Shown: positions 33,985 to 43,184 of the stretch, in pieces
How positions within the stretch are numbered: position 1 is the stretch's first letter
Layout of the letters: each line of letters starts with the position of its first letter
Source of the DNA: an uncultured Hyphomicrobiales bacterium
GTDB lineage: Bacteria; Pseudomonadota; Alphaproteobacteria; Rhizobiales; Beijerinckiaceae
Direction of reading: 5' to 3'
Length of the DNA: 64,000 nt
Assembly (NCBI GenBank): GCA_903824185.1
Contig: CAIJVU010000052.1
Location: 56,893 to 120,892, forward strand
Translations under genes and position numbers: made by a program
Notes under the pieces: generated by a model
What the model was told of the DNA's origin: nothing
Seen by the model: the letters and a program-made list of their open reading frames with translations, nothing else
The model's database searches: none

Positions 33985-34821
33985 ATGAGTGATCCTTGCA
34001 TTATCTGCGTTGCCATTACCGGCAGTCTGCCCACCAAAGAAAACAATCAGGCGGTGCCCATTACGATTGCCGAGCAAATCGAAAGCACGCATGAGGCTTT
34101 TGAAGCCGGTGCCACCATTGCCCATTGTCATGTCCGCGATGATGAGGGCAAACCGACCTCAGACCCCGAGCGGTTTGCACGCCTGAAAGAAGGGCTTGAG
34201 AAGCATTGCAAAGGCATGATTGTGCAATTGTCCACCGGCGGACGCTCAGGCGCGGGACAAGCACGCGGGGGCATGTTGCCTTTGGCACCGGATATGGCCT
34301 CCTTATCGGTCGGCTCCAATAATTTCCCCACCCGCGTTTACGAAAATCCGCCTGATCTCGTCGACTGGCTCGCTTCCGAAATGCTCAAATATAACGTCAA
34401 GCCGGAGATCGAGGCGTTTGACCTGTCGCATATTGTGCAGGCCACCCGCATGGCCAAAGATGGCCGCTTGAAAGGCCCACTTTATGTGCAATTTGTGATG
34501 GGCGTCAAAAATGCCATGCCTGCGGATGAGCGGATCTTTGATTTTTATATCGAAACCTTAAAGCGCTTGGCACCCGATGCCCAATGGTGCGCGGCAGGCA
34601 TTGGCCCCAATCAGATCCTGATCAATGAATGGTCGATTGCAAAAGGCGGTCATACCCGCACGGGCTTTGAAGACAATGTGCGCCTTGACCGCGATCACCT
34701 CGCACCCTCGAATGCCGCACTTGTGAAGCGGGCTGTCGAGATTTGCCAAAAGCACAACCGCCCCGTGGCCAGCTGGCAGCAAGCCCGCTCCATTTTAGGC
34801 ATTCCGCTGCGCACAGCCTGA
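33985..34821 (+). CDS. BKACE-family (3-keto-5-aminohexanoate cleavage type) enzyme
   Basis: A 278-residue member of the beta-keto acid cleavage family (formerly DUF849). The early strand CIICVAITGSLPTKENN, the zinc-binding HCHVRDDEGKPT (two His), QLSTGGRSG, PEIEAFDLSH and the late GGHTRTGFEDNVRLDRD are all family marks. Members condense a beta-keto acid with acetyl-CoA and release acetoacetate plus a new CoA ester. The substrate group cannot be assigned by eye. It stands alone, after GH3, and ends at a strong terminator. Confidence 0.88.
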   Translation: MSDPCIICVAITGSLPTKENNQAVPITIAEQIESTHEAFEAGATIAHCHVRDDEGKPTSDPERFARLKEGLEKHCKGMIVQLSTGGRSGAGQARGGMLPLAPDMASLSVGSNNFPTRVYENPPDLVDWLASEMLKYNVKPEIEAFDLSHIVQATRMAKDGRLKGPLYVQFVMGVKNAMPADERIFDFYIETLKRLAPDAQWCAAGIGPNQILINEWSIAKGGHTRTGFEDNVRLDRDHLAPSNAALVKRAVEICQKHNRPVASWQQARSILGIPLRTA

Positions 34822-34840
34822 CACCATCGCCTCTCATAAA

Positions 34841-34877
34841 ACCACACAGCGGTCCTTGGTCCCTGTGTGGTTTTTTT
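34841..34877 (+). terminator. Rho-independent terminator
   Basis: ACCACACAG pairs perfectly with CTGTGTGGT around a 13-base loop, followed by seven T residues. It lies 19 bases after the BKACE stop and just before the end of the convergent mgtA gene, where it may also act weakly in the other direction. Confidence 0.88.
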
Positions 34878-34887
34878 ATGCAAAAAT

Positions 34888-37512
34888 TCAATAGCCCCAA
34901 CGTCTGATAAACCAAGATTTGACCGCATGGGTCAGGCTGGCATAGGTCAACAACATCGCAAGGATAAATGGCCAATAGAGCCACGGCAGGGGCGTGAAGC
35001 CAATCAATGACCCGAAACCGCTATAGGGTAGCGCAGCACCAACAGCGCAGATGACAACCGTTGTCATGATCAAAGCCGTGCTGGCGCGACTTTGCAGAAA
35101 AGGGATTTTGGCTGTTCTGATAATATGAATGATCAAGGTTTGGGTCAAAAGCGATTCAACAAACCAACCGCTTTGAAACAATGATGGATTATCACCCGCA
35201 TGAAAAACAAAAATCATGAGGGCAAATGTGGCGTAATCAAAGATCGAGCTGATCGGCCCGATCAATATCATGAATTTAAAAATACGACCGACATCCCATT
35301 GCCGCGGGGCAATTAAAAAGTCTTCATCAACATGATCGGTTGGAATGGTTGTCTGTGAAAAATCATAAAGCAAATTATTAACCAGAATTTGCAAAGGCGT
35401 CATGGGCAGGAATGGTAAAAACAGGCTCGCGCCCAAGACACTCAACATATTGCCGAAATTGGAACTAGCCCCCATCCGGATATATTTGGTGATATTAACA
35501 AAGATCTTGCGCCCTTCAACCACACCTTCGACAAGAACAGCGAGGCTCTTTTCCAACAAAATAATATCGGCTGACTCCTTGGCAATATCGACCGCCGTAT
35601 CAACCGAAATACCTACATCTGCGGCTTTTAAGGCCGGACTGTCATTGATACCATCCCCCAAAAATCCAACCACATGCCCCCTGCTTTGCAAGGCTCTAAT
35701 GACCCGTTCCTTTTGGGCTGGCGTCAGCTTGGCAAAAATAACCGTCTCTTCAGCCAATGCCGCTAAAGCCGCATCATCAAGCTTTGCAATCTGATCACCC
35801 AGGATGACCTTATCTGTTTCCAATCCAACATCTTTGCAAATTTTTCGGGCAATGATGTCGTTATCACCCGTCAGCACTTTGACCGCGACCTGATAATGCG
35901 CAAGCGCTGCAATCGCAGCATGGGCCGTTTCTTTGGGAGGATCGAGAAAAGCGATGGTTCCCAACAAAGTCAGTTCGGTTTCATCACTAACAGAATAAAC
36001 GGTCTTATCGGCTGGAAGCTCTTTATAGGCAATGGCAATCACCCTGAACCCATCATTGTTCAAAGCGTCTGTTTGCGTTTGCGCGTCGTGATGATGGCTT
36101 GCATCCAGCGGGATGGTTTGCCCATCGATCATGACGCTGGTGCAAATCGAAAACATCTCCTCCACGGCACCCTTGGTGATGAGGATGTGCTTTCCATAGT
36201 TGCGCTCAACGACAATGGAGAGACGACGACGGGTAAAATCAAAAGGGATTTCATCAAGCTTTTTATAATGGGTTTGCACTCCCAATTTTTCTTGCAAATC
36301 ACCATGCCGCAGCACGGCAGTGTCCAGAAGATTTTTCATCCCTGTTTGGAAATAACTGTTCAGAAAGGCGTAATGTAAAACCTGATCTGACTCTTTTCCC
36401 TCAATATCAAAATGATGTTTTAAAATAATTGTGTCTTGCGTCAGCGTGCCGGTTTTATCCGTACATAAAACATCAATGGCACCGAGATTTTGTATGGCAT
36501 TCAAACGCTTCACAATCACCTTTTTGGCAGACATCGCCATGGCGCCCTTGGCCAGATTGACCGTCACAATCATCGGTAACATTTCAGGTGTCAGCCCGAC
36601 CGCCACCGCCAGTGAAAACAACAGGGCTTCAATCCAGTCATGCTTGTTCAAACCATTGATCAAAAATACGGCCGGGACCATGACAGCAATCAAGGTGATC
36701 ATCAGACGGGTGAATTGATGGATACCTCGATCAAAGGCTGTTGCCTCTTGCATCTGGGTGATGTCATCCGCCAGACTGCCAAAAAAACTATTGCTGCCGG
36801 TTTTGATAATCAGGCCGACCCCATAGCCCGAAACAACATTGGCGCCCATGAAACAAAGATTGTTTGCTTCAAACACAGTCTGGCCTGCCGCATGGGTTGT
36901 TTGACTGCCCTTTTCCGCCGGCATGGATTCACCGGTCAGTGCCGATTGATTGACGAATAAATCATGCGCTTCCAGCAGATAGAGATCCGCAGGGATCATA
37001 TCGCCGACGCTTAACCGCACCACATCACCGGGCACCAGCGCCTCAAGGGCGATCTCGTCATAGCCTGTTTCGGATTGTGTTTCTTGACGCTTCACACTGG
37101 CCGTTACATGCACCATCGCCCGCAGGGCTTCGGCAGCCTGATTGGATCGATGCTCTTGCAAAAAAGCCGTCAGCACAGCCAGCACCACCATGGCCGCGAT
37201 CACAACGGCTGCCCTCATGTCCCCTAAAAAATAAGAAGCGATGGCCAAAAACAGCAACAAGCCATTCAGTGGATTCCGCAGCTGGGAGGAGAGCTCATGC
37301 CACACGCCCGATTTTTTGTGCTGCCCAACACGATTGGGACCATATTGCACCAAGCGCTTTTGAGCCTCCTCCGCGGAAAGCCCATGCAGGGTCGCGCCCA
37401 TCTGCTGCAGCACCTCCGCGCGAGGTAGACGGCTCAAGCGTAATAATGCGGCATCACCCTCGGCATGAGGTGCGGGCTTAAGAGCGGCCTGTGTTTTTAT
37501 TGTGTTTGTCAT
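34888..37512 (-). CDS. mgtA: Magnesium-translocating P-type ATPase
   Basis: About 874 residues from the ATG at 37512, which has GGAAGGG eight bases upstream; a GTG at 37518 is an alternative. It is a type III P-ATPase of the MgtA/MgtB group, with the N-terminal GLSAEEAQKRLVQYGPN, the phosphorylation site DVLCTDKTGTLTQD, the GDGINDSPAL hinge motif, the NQSALTGES loop and about ten membrane segments. The MGASSNFGNMLSVLGAS and PMTPLQILVNNLLYDFSQ segments are characteristic of the Mg2+ importers. It brings Mg2+ into the cell when it is scarce. There is no long leader like the enterobacterial mgtA leader, as a LysR gene ends only 30 bases upstream. Confidence 0.93.
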   Translation of the reverse strand: MTNTIKTQAALKPAPHAEGDAALLRLSRLPRAEVLQQMGATLHGLSAEEAQKRLVQYGPNRVGQHKKSGVWHELSSQLRNPLNGLLLFLAIASYFLGDMRAAVVIAAMVVLAVLTAFLQEHRSNQAAEALRAMVHVTASVKRQETQSETGYDEIALEALVPGDVVRLSVGDMIPADLYLLEAHDLFVNQSALTGESMPAEKGSQTTHAAGQTVFEANNLCFMGANVVSGYGVGLIIKTGSNSFFGSLADDITQMQEATAFDRGIHQFTRLMITLIAVMVPAVFLINGLNKHDWIEALLFSLAVAVGLTPEMLPMIVTVNLAKGAMAMSAKKVIVKRLNAIQNLGAIDVLCTDKTGTLTQDTIILKHHFDIEGKESDQVLHYAFLNSYFQTGMKNLLDTAVLRHGDLQEKLGVQTHYKKLDEIPFDFTRRRLSIVVERNYGKHILITKGAVEEMFSICTSVMIDGQTIPLDASHHHDAQTQTDALNNDGFRVIAIAYKELPADKTVYSVSDETELTLLGTIAFLDPPKETAHAAIAALAHYQVAVKVLTGDNDIIARKICKDVGLETDKVILGDQIAKLDDAALAALAEETVIFAKLTPAQKERVIRALQSRGHVVGFLGDGINDSPALKAADVGISVDTAVDIAKESADIILLEKSLAVLVEGVVEGRKIFVNITKYIRMGASSNFGNMLSVLGASLFLPFLPMTPLQILVNNLLYDFSQTTIPTDHVDEDFLIAPRQWDVGRIFKFMILIGPISSIFDYATFALMIFVFHAGDNPSLFQSGWFVESLLTQTLIIHIIRTAKIPFLQSRASTALIMTTVVICAVGAALPYSGFGSLIGFTPLPWLYWPFILAMLLTYASLTHAVKSWFIRRWGY

Positions 37513-37542
37513 CCCCACAGCCCTTCCACATGGTTATGCCTG

Positions 37543-38454
37543 TTACTCGACGAGATCCCAATATTGTCGGGTTCCAAATCGCTCGAAGAGAAAATCAACA
37601 AAGGCCCGCACTTTCGGCGAAAGATGACGCGAGGTCGGATAGACGGCATGCATAGATAATTTTTGTACCATATATTGGTCCAAAACCGTCACGAGATTGC
37701 CGGCCTGCAGATCAGCCCCCACGATAAAGGTGGGCAAAAGGGTCAAACCCAGTCCTTTGAGGGCCGCCACGCGTAAGGCATCGCCATTATTGGCCGTAAT
37801 GCCGCCCCGTACATCCACAGCCCATGCCCCCCCTTCGGGATGGATAAAACTCCATTCATAAGGGGATGGTCCGTTGGTGTTGCAGAGGCAATCATGGGTG
37901 CGCAAATCATCGGGGGTTAACGGCACACCCCGCTTGTCCAGATAATCCGGACTGGCACAAATCACCCGCCTCACGGGCCCCAGCTTTTTGGCAATCAGAC
38001 TGCTGTCGGCCATCCCGCCGATCCGCAAGGCCACGTCAAACCCCTCATCCACCAGATCCACAAAGCGGTCATTCATCACCAGATCAATACTGACCTCTGG
38101 GTAACGCTCCATGAAATCCGGCAAAATGCCCGCCAGATGCAAAAAGCCGAAACTCATCGGCGCATTGACCCGCAGCCGCCCGCGCGGCGCAGCCTGTAAT
38201 TGCGTCACCGCACGATTGGCCTCCTCGACATCTGATAAAATCCGCGCCATGCGCTCATAATAACTTTGCCCCGCCTCGGTCAGGGCAAGCGTCCTTGTGG
38301 AGCGGTGAAACAAGCGCGCTCCCAATTCGGATTCAAGCGCAGTGATATAGCGACTGATGGCCGATTTGGATTGCCCAAGCCGCGCGGCCGCTTCGGTAAA
38401 AGATTTGGTTTCTGAGACTTTCACAAAAGCCTCGATCGCTGCCATTCGGTCCAT
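37543..38454 (-). CDS. LysR-family transcriptional regulator
   Basis: A 303-residue LysR protein. The N-terminal helix-turn-helix (IEAFVKVSETKSFTEAAARLGQSKSAISRYI) is followed by the LGARLFHRSTRTLALTEAG linker and an effector domain that starts near residue 88 with GRLRVNAPMSFG. It resembles the large CrgA/DsdC-like group that often controls a divergent operon. It is divergent from doxX-pirin, with an inverted repeat between them, and ends 30 bases before mgtA. The most likely target is doxX-pirin, probably in response to oxidants or electrophiles. Confidence 0.9.
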   Translation of the reverse strand: MDRMAAIEAFVKVSETKSFTEAAARLGQSKSAISRYITALESELGARLFHRSTRTLALTEAGQSYYERMARILSDVEEANRAVTQLQAAPRGRLRVNAPMSFGFLHLAGILPDFMERYPEVSIDLVMNDRFVDLVDEGFDVALRIGGMADSSLIAKKLGPVRRVICASPDYLDKRGVPLTPDDLRTHDCLCNTNGPSPYEWSFIHPEGGAWAVDVRGGITANNGDALRVAALKGLGLTLLPTFIVGADLQAGNLVTVLDQYMVQKLSMHAVYPTSRHLSPKVRAFVDFLFERFGTRQYWDLVE

Positions 38455-38467
38455 ATTGTTCCTATTT

Positions 38468-38487
38468 TTGCAACAGTCTTGTTACAA
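38468..38487. promoter_or_regulatory. LysR-type operator candidate
   Basis: TTGCAACA and TGTTACAA form an inverted repeat with one mismatched position in each arm, separated by GTCT. It begins 14 bases upstream of the LysR start codon and lies about 110 bases before doxX, the usual place for autoregulation and activation of a divergent target. Confidence 0.55.
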
Positions 38488-38597
38488 AATCATATATTGT
38501 TTCTGAATTTAAATAAATTACTTTCTCATCACCGGCAGATTTTGATGCTGCCTGCAACCAAGCTTTGAAAAGCCAAACAAGAGCAAGGACTTAAACC

Positions 38598-39068
38598 ATG
38601 ACCACCGAAACCGAACACAGCGTAAAACCCATCATTGCGCCTTTGAATTCGCTTGCCCGCTTTTTTGAACCCGCCGCTGATCCCTTGGTGCGCGCCACCG
38701 CTGGCCTTTTATTAATGCCGCATGGTGCGCAGAAACTGTTCGGCCTGTTTGGCGGTTATGGCGTTGAAGCCACCGGACAGTTCTTTGCCTCCAAACTCGG
38801 CCTGCCTCCGTCCTTTGCTTTATTGGCTGGACTGATTGAATTTTTCGGCGGCCTGTTCTTGGCCATCGGGCTGGCAACACGGGCTGTCGCCGTTTTGATT
38901 GTTGGCGTGATGGCGGTCGCCGTTGTTCTCGTGCATCTCCCCCAAGGCTTTTTCTGGACCGCCGGTGGCTTTGAATATCCCTTATTATGGGGCGTTGTGG
39001 CGCTGGCTTATGCCATCCGTGGCGGTGGCCGCTATTCGGTTGATGCGCTGCTCGGATACGAGTTCTAA
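38598..39068 (+). CDS. DoxX-family membrane protein
   Basis: A 156-residue DoxX protein with four membrane segments. The family pattern is clear: ATAGLLLMPHGAQKLFGLFGGYG, FASKLGLPPSFALLAGLIEFFGGLFLAIGL and a final GGGRYSVDALLG. DoxX proteins often sit in oxidative-stress or thiol-related complexes. It is 62 bases upstream of the pirin gene on the same strand. The doxX-pirin pair under a LysR regulator is a common arrangement. Confidence 0.88.
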   Translation: MTTETEHSVKPIIAPLNSLARFFEPAADPLVRATAGLLLMPHGAQKLFGLFGGYGVEATGQFFASKLGLPPSFALLAGLIEFFGGLFLAIGLATRAVAVLIVGVMAVAVVLVHLPQGFFWTAGGFEYPLLWGVVALAYAIRGGGRYSVDALLGYEF

Positions 39069-39130
39069 ATCAACACACGGGCTGGGTGCGCCAAAGGGCG
39101 CGCCCTCCCCCATGCCCATAGGAGGGGACC

Positions 39131-39844
39131 ATGGCACTCACCATTCGCTCAGCGCAGGCCCGCGGCCATGCCGATCACGGTTGGCTTGAAAGTTATCACA
39201 GCTTTTCCTTCGCCAATTACCACGATCCCAAACACATGAATTTTGGCCCGCTACGGGTGATCAACGAGGATCGCGTGCAAGCCGGAAAAGGCTTCGGCAT
39301 GCATGGCCACCGCGATATGGAAATCATTTCCTATGTGCTGGCGGGATCGCTTGAGCACAAAGACAGCATGGGCAACGGGTCCGTTATCAAGCGCGGCGAT
39401 ATCCAGATCATGTCGGCTGGCACCGGCGTTCGCCACAGCGAATATAATCTCTCCCCAACAGACCCTGTTCATTTTGTGCAAATCTGGCTGCTGCCTGATC
39501 GTGAGGGCCATGCACCGCGCTATGATCAAAAACATTTTTCCGATCAGGATAAATCCGGCACACTGCGCCTGATTGCCTCACCGGATGGACGCGACGGCTC
39601 GGGCAAAATTCACCAAGATGCCTGCCTTTATGCATCACTCTTGAAAACCAACGAGGTGATTGACTATGCGGTCGAGCCCCACCGCAAAATCTGGATCCAA
39701 GTTTTGGCCGGCGCGTTGAGCGTCAACTCTCACACTTTACAAACAGGCGATGGTTTGGCGGCATACCATGAAAGCGCTTTGCATATCGCCTCCACGCATG
39801 ACAACACGGAAATTTTAGTCTTTGATCTCCCTCAGGCCCCGTAA
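39131..39844 (+). CDS. Pirin-family (YhhW-like) protein
   Basis: A 237-residue pirin. The N-terminal cupin holds the metal ligands: HGHRDMEIISYV supplies two His, and GVRHSEYN supplies the third His and the Glu. A second, degenerate cupin follows. The length and FSFANYHDPKHMNFGPLRVINED start match the YhhW group, which has quercetin 2,3-dioxygenase activity in vitro; the natural substrate is unknown. It is preceded by GGAGGGG and is cotranscribed with doxX. Confidence 0.9.
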   Translation: MALTIRSAQARGHADHGWLESYHSFSFANYHDPKHMNFGPLRVINEDRVQAGKGFGMHGHRDMEIISYVLAGSLEHKDSMGNGSVIKRGDIQIMSAGTGVRHSEYNLSPTDPVHFVQIWLLPDREGHAPRYDQKHFSDQDKSGTLRLIASPDGRDGSGKIHQDACLYASLLKTNEVIDYAVEPHRKIWIQVLAGALSVNSHTLQTGDGLAAYHESALHIASTHDNTEILVFDLPQAP

Positions 39845-39917
39845 TTTCATGCCTGCGTAAGACCTAAAAAAACTAAAGTACCTGCCAAGACTAAAGCAGC
39901 TGCAAAACTGACGAGAT

Positions 39918-39942
39918 TAAAGGGGGGCGAGAGCCCCCTTTT
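39918..39942. terminator. Rho-independent terminator
   Basis: GGGGGC-GAGA-GCCCCC forms a 6-bp stem followed by TTTT, preceded by TTAAA. It lies between the convergent pirin (ending at 39844) and aroE (ending at 39958) genes and may serve both. Confidence 0.75.
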
Positions 39943-39957
39943 GATTATGTCTATGAC

Positions 39958-40791
39958 TTAATAACTCAGCTCGGCTACATCACGTAATTCGTCGGGCGTT
40001 GTTGTTCGAAATCCGAAAAATTCCAGATAGGCTGGGATTTGTTCAAACAACATATCGGAGCCGATTTGATAGCGGCAACCTTTGTCGATCACAGCTTGCA
40101 AAAAGGGCGTGATCTCCTGTTTCATCACCACTTCACCGACAAAGGTGTCAGGCCCGATCCGGCTGACATCCATCGGCAAAGGATCGCCCTCTTTCATACC
40201 AAGCGGCGTGGCATTGACCACGACATCCATGGCAGAGGGATCATTCTCTCCCAGCTCAAGCGTCAGTGACGGATAATGCATTTTCAAACGATCCGCTAAA
40301 CCATGCATGATCGGTGCATAGGCGTCATATAGGCGCAAATGGCTGACACCGGCCTTCGCCAGTGAGGCTGCAATCGCCGAGCCCACGCCACCGCATCCCG
40401 CCACAAAAACACGGGCCCCGTCCAACACGCATCCTTTGCGCAACAAGCCCCGCACAAAGCCTTCCCCGTCAAACATGTCGCCGATCAATTTGCCCTCAGG
40501 CGTCAGCCTGATCGCATTACAAGATCCTGCAATTTTGGCGGTCGTCATCACCTCGTCCAGCAGATCAAGCGTGGTGACTTTGTGCGGCATTGTAATCAAT
40601 GCACCATGAATATTGGAGAGCCTAAACAGCAAGGGCAGGAATTGAGAATAATCCTCAGCCCGGCATCCCATCGGCACCACCACGGCATCGATCACATGTT
40701 TTTTGAAATAAGGATTATAGATCATCGGCGCACGAAAAGACTCGGTGGGATAACCGACATGCGCGATCAATTTTGTTTTACCCGTAATCAT
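39958..40791 (-). CDS. aroE: Shikimate dehydrogenase
   Basis: A 277-residue shikimate/quinate dehydrogenase. The N-terminal GYPTESFRAPMIYNPYF, the catalytic lysine in LITMPHKVTTLDLLDE, NAIRL, a GDMFDGEGFVRGL substrate loop (where biosynthetic enzymes usually read NTDGxGF) and the nucleotide loop VAGCGGVGSAIAASLA are visible. The FDG loop and the AESF-less start hint at a relaxed or catabolic quinate/shikimate enzyme rather than the housekeeping AroE. It is 45 bases downstream of aroQ in the same direction. Confidence 0.85.
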   Translation of the reverse strand: MITGKTKLIAHVGYPTESFRAPMIYNPYFKKHVIDAVVVPMGCRAEDYSQFLPLLFRLSNIHGALITMPHKVTTLDLLDEVMTTAKIAGSCNAIRLTPEGKLIGDMFDGEGFVRGLLRKGCVLDGARVFVAGCGGVGSAIAASLAKAGVSHLRLYDAYAPIMHGLADRLKMHYPSLTLELGENDPSAMDVVVNATPLGMKEGDPLPMDVSRIGPDTFVGEVVMKQEITPFLQAVIDKGCRYQIGSDMLFEQIPAYLEFFGFRTTTPDELRDVAELSY

Positions 40792-40836
40792 GACCCCTCA
40801 CCCTCATCAATGCCGCATCATTGGACGCAACCAAGC

Positions 40837-41283
40837 TCAGGCTTTTGTTTGGCCAATCAAAGTGGCAAGGCGACGGATTGCCAATTGATAGCCTTGGGTT
40901 CCAAAGCCAGCGATGACGCCGGACGCAATCGGTGAAATATAGGAGTGATGGCGGAATTCCTCTCGCTTATGCACATTGGAAATATGCACCTCGATGATCG
41001 GATGATCAAAGGCACTCAACGCATCCAAAATGGCCACCGATGTATGGGTAAAGGCGGCCGGATTGATCACAATACCCGAGGCCGTCTCGCGGGCTTCATG
41101 CACCCAGTCAATCAATTCATATTCGCGATTGCTTTGATGAAAGCGCATCTCCAGACCAAGGCTTGTGGCCAGCGCGCGACAATCGCGCTCGATATCCGCC
41201 AAGGTTTCATGGCCGTAAATATGGGGCTGGCGCTTACCCAGCAAATTCAGATTGGGCCCATTCAGAACATAGATCAACGACAT
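40837..41283 (-). CDS. aroQ: 3-Dehydroquinate dehydratase, type II
   Basis: A 148-residue type II enzyme. It has the start [20 protein letters not shown] with the active-site arginine and tyrosine, the [12 protein letters not shown] segment, EVHISN and FRHHSYISP with the general-acid histidine, and the terminal [14 protein letters not shown]. It interconverts 3-dehydroquinate and 3-dehydroshikimate, in either chorismate synthesis or quinate breakdown. It forms a two-gene unit with aroE, the next step in the same pathway. Confidence 0.93.
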   Translation of the reverse strand: MSLIYVLNGPNLNLLGKRQPHIYGHETLADIERDCRALATSLGLEMRFHQSNREYELIDWVHEARETASGIVINPAAFTHTSVAILDALSAFDHPIIEVHISNVHKREEFRHHSYISPIASGVIAGFGTQGYQLAIRRLATLIGQTKA

Positions 41284-41360
41284 CGTCCATCACTCCCTGC
41301 GACGTTTTCGACACGCACCATAGCCGTTTTTTGCGGATGATAAATCCCCTTCGGCCAAAA

Positions 41361-42629
41361 TCAGGATTTCTTGACAGGGGGCATCAGGGCTGCGCGTTTA
41401 ATGGATGCGGAGCCAAACCGGTCGCGCAAACCATCCAGAGCTTTTTCGAGCTTCGCCTGCTGCGGCGCTTTTGTGTCAACAAGATCCCCCAAATCCGCCT
41501 GATCAGCGCCAGCCAGATCCGACACCCCAATCCCGATCAACCGATAGAATTTACCTTTGGGTTCCTTATCAAAAAGCTCCCGCCCGATCTGCGCGATCTT
41601 GCTGCCCAATTGTGTTGGAGACGGTAAAGCGCGCGACCGCGTGATCAATTTGAAATCGGGCGTTTTTAATTTCAAGGTTACGGAACTGCCGGAATAGCCA
41701 TCATGGCGCAACCGGCGGGCGACTTTTTCGCTCAAGGCAAGAATGGTATGGTGCAATTGCTCGGCACTGGCGACATCCCGTTCAAAGGTCGTTTCGGCCG
41801 AAACACTTTTGCTTTCACGCTCTGTGACAATCGGCCGCTTATCAATGCCGTGTGCCAGACGGGACAGACGCAAACCGTCTTCGCCATAGCGGCGGGTCAA
41901 TTCGCCCGCATCCATCTTTTGCAAATCGGCAATCAGGGTAATGCCGTCACGGCGAAGGCGTTCTTGAAACACAGCGCCGACCCCCGGAAGGATCCCGACA
42001 GGACGGGGCGCTAAAAAGTCCACCACCCCTTGTTGACCGATCACGGCAAAGCCATTGGGCTTATCGAGGTCTGAGGCAATCTTGGCCAGAAAGCGGTTAT
42101 ACGACAGTCCAATGGAAATCGTCACACCCACGTCCCTCTGCACCGTTTGCGCGAAACGGGCCAGCGTCAATGCGGGCGAGGCTTGATGCACGGCTTGCGT
42201 GCCTGTGAGATCAATAAACGCCTCGTCTATCGAGACAGGCTGCACCACGGGTGAAAGATCATCCATCATGCTGCGGATCTGGTGTCCGACCGCGCTGTAT
42301 TTGGCCATATTGGGGGGCAGCACAACGGCATGCGGACAGAGCTTCAATGCTTTGAACATCGGCATGGCCGAGCGCACACCATAGCGGCGCGCGAGATAAC
42401 AACAGGTGGAAACCACCCCGCGTTTGCCACCGCCAACAATCAGCGGCTTGTCATGCAAAGACGGATCATCGCGCTTTTCAACCGAGGCAAAAAACGCATC
42501 GCAATCAATATGGGCAATGGTCACCTCATGCAGCTCATCATGGCCGATGATCCGGCGCGAACCGCAGACCCCGCACACAAGCAGGCCTTGAGCACTCTCC
42601 GCCAAACAATCCCTACAAAAGGCCGGCAT
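41361..42629 (-). CDS. dinB: DNA polymerase IV with N-terminal zinc-ribbon-like extension
   Basis: A 422-residue Y-family polymerase. The N-terminal 30 residues carry two CxxC pairs (FCRDC near residue 5 and VCGVC near 19), suggesting a zinc ribbon. The polymerase follows: IAHIDCDAFFASVEKRDDP with catalytic Asp, the YLARRYGVRSAMP finger, PVSIDEAFIDLTG with catalytic Asp-Glu, the LPGVGAVFQERLR helix-hairpin-helix and the little-finger domain (from about 260). I saw no clamp-binding motif at the C-terminus. It copies past damaged bases. The cysteine extension is known in some alphaproteobacterial DinB proteins but is absent from E. coli DinB. Confidence 0.9.
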   Translation of the reverse strand: MPAFCRDCLAESAQGLLVCGVCGSRRIIGHDELHEVTIAHIDCDAFFASVEKRDDPSLHDKPLIVGGGKRGVVSTCCYLARRYGVRSAMPMFKALKLCPHAVVLPPNMAKYSAVGHQIRSMMDDLSPVVQPVSIDEAFIDLTGTQAVHQASPALTLARFAQTVQRDVGVTISIGLSYNRFLAKIASDLDKPNGFAVIGQQGVVDFLAPRPVGILPGVGAVFQERLRRDGITLIADLQKMDAGELTRRYGEDGLRLSRLAHGIDKRPIVTERESKSVSAETTFERDVASAEQLHHTILALSEKVARRLRHDGYSGSSVTLKLKTPDFKLITRSRALPSPTQLGSKIAQIGRELFDKEPKGKFYRLIGIGVSDLAGADQADLGDLVDTKAPQQAKLEKALDGLRDRFGSASIKRAALMPPVKKS

Positions 42630-42821
42630 AGGACAAGACCCGCGCGTGAAAAAACCAGTGAGATGACGAAATCAGATCATAAGAGGATTACGGCGCTTTG
42701 GCGACTGATCCCGTCCTCCCAGGCCTGCAACCCTGTCTGTTCGGACATGTTTCAAAAAAGTTCTTTCGTTTCAAAATTAAAAAGTTAACATTTGTTAACG
42801 AATCAGCTTGGGAGAATCATC

Positions 42822-43082
42822 ATGGCTGTGAGTGCACATATGAACGAGCAGGAACAAATCTCTTTCATTTCCCATTTGATCCTGAATGAAATCGAACATG
42901 AGGAAACCTCGCTGGCACGCAGGTTATCGCGCTCTGAAATCGCCAGACGGGCTTACAATCTGGCCCAAGCGCATTTAAGCCAGATCAATAATGACGCCGA
43001 TGATATCGATTTTTCCATCACGGCGCATGAAGACATCTTCGCCTTTGACCGCGTCCATTGCGAATATTCGGATCGGGTCTAA
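42822..43082 (+). CDS. Small hypothetical protein
   Basis: 86 residues from the ATG at 42822, which has an excellent GGGAGAA six bases upstream. It is acidic and probably helical: QEQISFISHLILNEIEHEETSLARRLSRSEIARRAYNLAQAHLS, then an acidic tail. There is no signal peptide or membrane segment, and I do not recognise the family. Two GTTAAC palindromes lie about 30 bases upstream (42784-42799). It is tail-to-tail with rpsD. Confidence 0.6.
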   Translation: MAVSAHMNEQEQISFISHLILNEIEHEETSLARRLSRSEIARRAYNLAQAHLSQINNDADDIDFSITAHEDIFAFDRVHCEYSDRV

Positions 43083-43133
43083 CCCTCTCTGATTGCTCGT
43101 GATGATCCGGTTCTGACGTCATTCATCGGCAAC

Positions 43134-43157
43134 AAAAAAGGCCACCCAAAGGTGGCC
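43134..43157 (-). terminator. Rho-independent terminator after rpsD
   Basis: On the minus strand GGCCACC and GGTGGCC form a perfect 7-bp stem around a four-base loop, followed by TTTTTT. It is 28 bases downstream of the rpsD stop. The right-hand TTT run is short, so it acts mainly for rpsD. Confidence 0.88.
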
Positions 43158-43184
43158 TTTGAAGAACATAATTCCTTGAGCCGA

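Noticed and set aside
37513..37542. Mg2+-sensing leader RNA before mgtA
   Set aside because: Only 30 bases separate the LysR stop from the mgtA start, too short for a riboswitch or leader peptide.
42739..42753. SOS-box-like GTTC-N7-TTTC upstream of dinB
   Set aside because: The second half-site differs from GTTC and the site is 110 bases from the start, so it is too weak to call beside the exact recA box.
42784..42799. Two GTTAAC sequences resembling a CtrA box before the 86-residue gene
   Set aside because: The two TTAA elements are separated by six bases, not seven, so they miss the consensus spacing. Kept only as a note in the gene entry.
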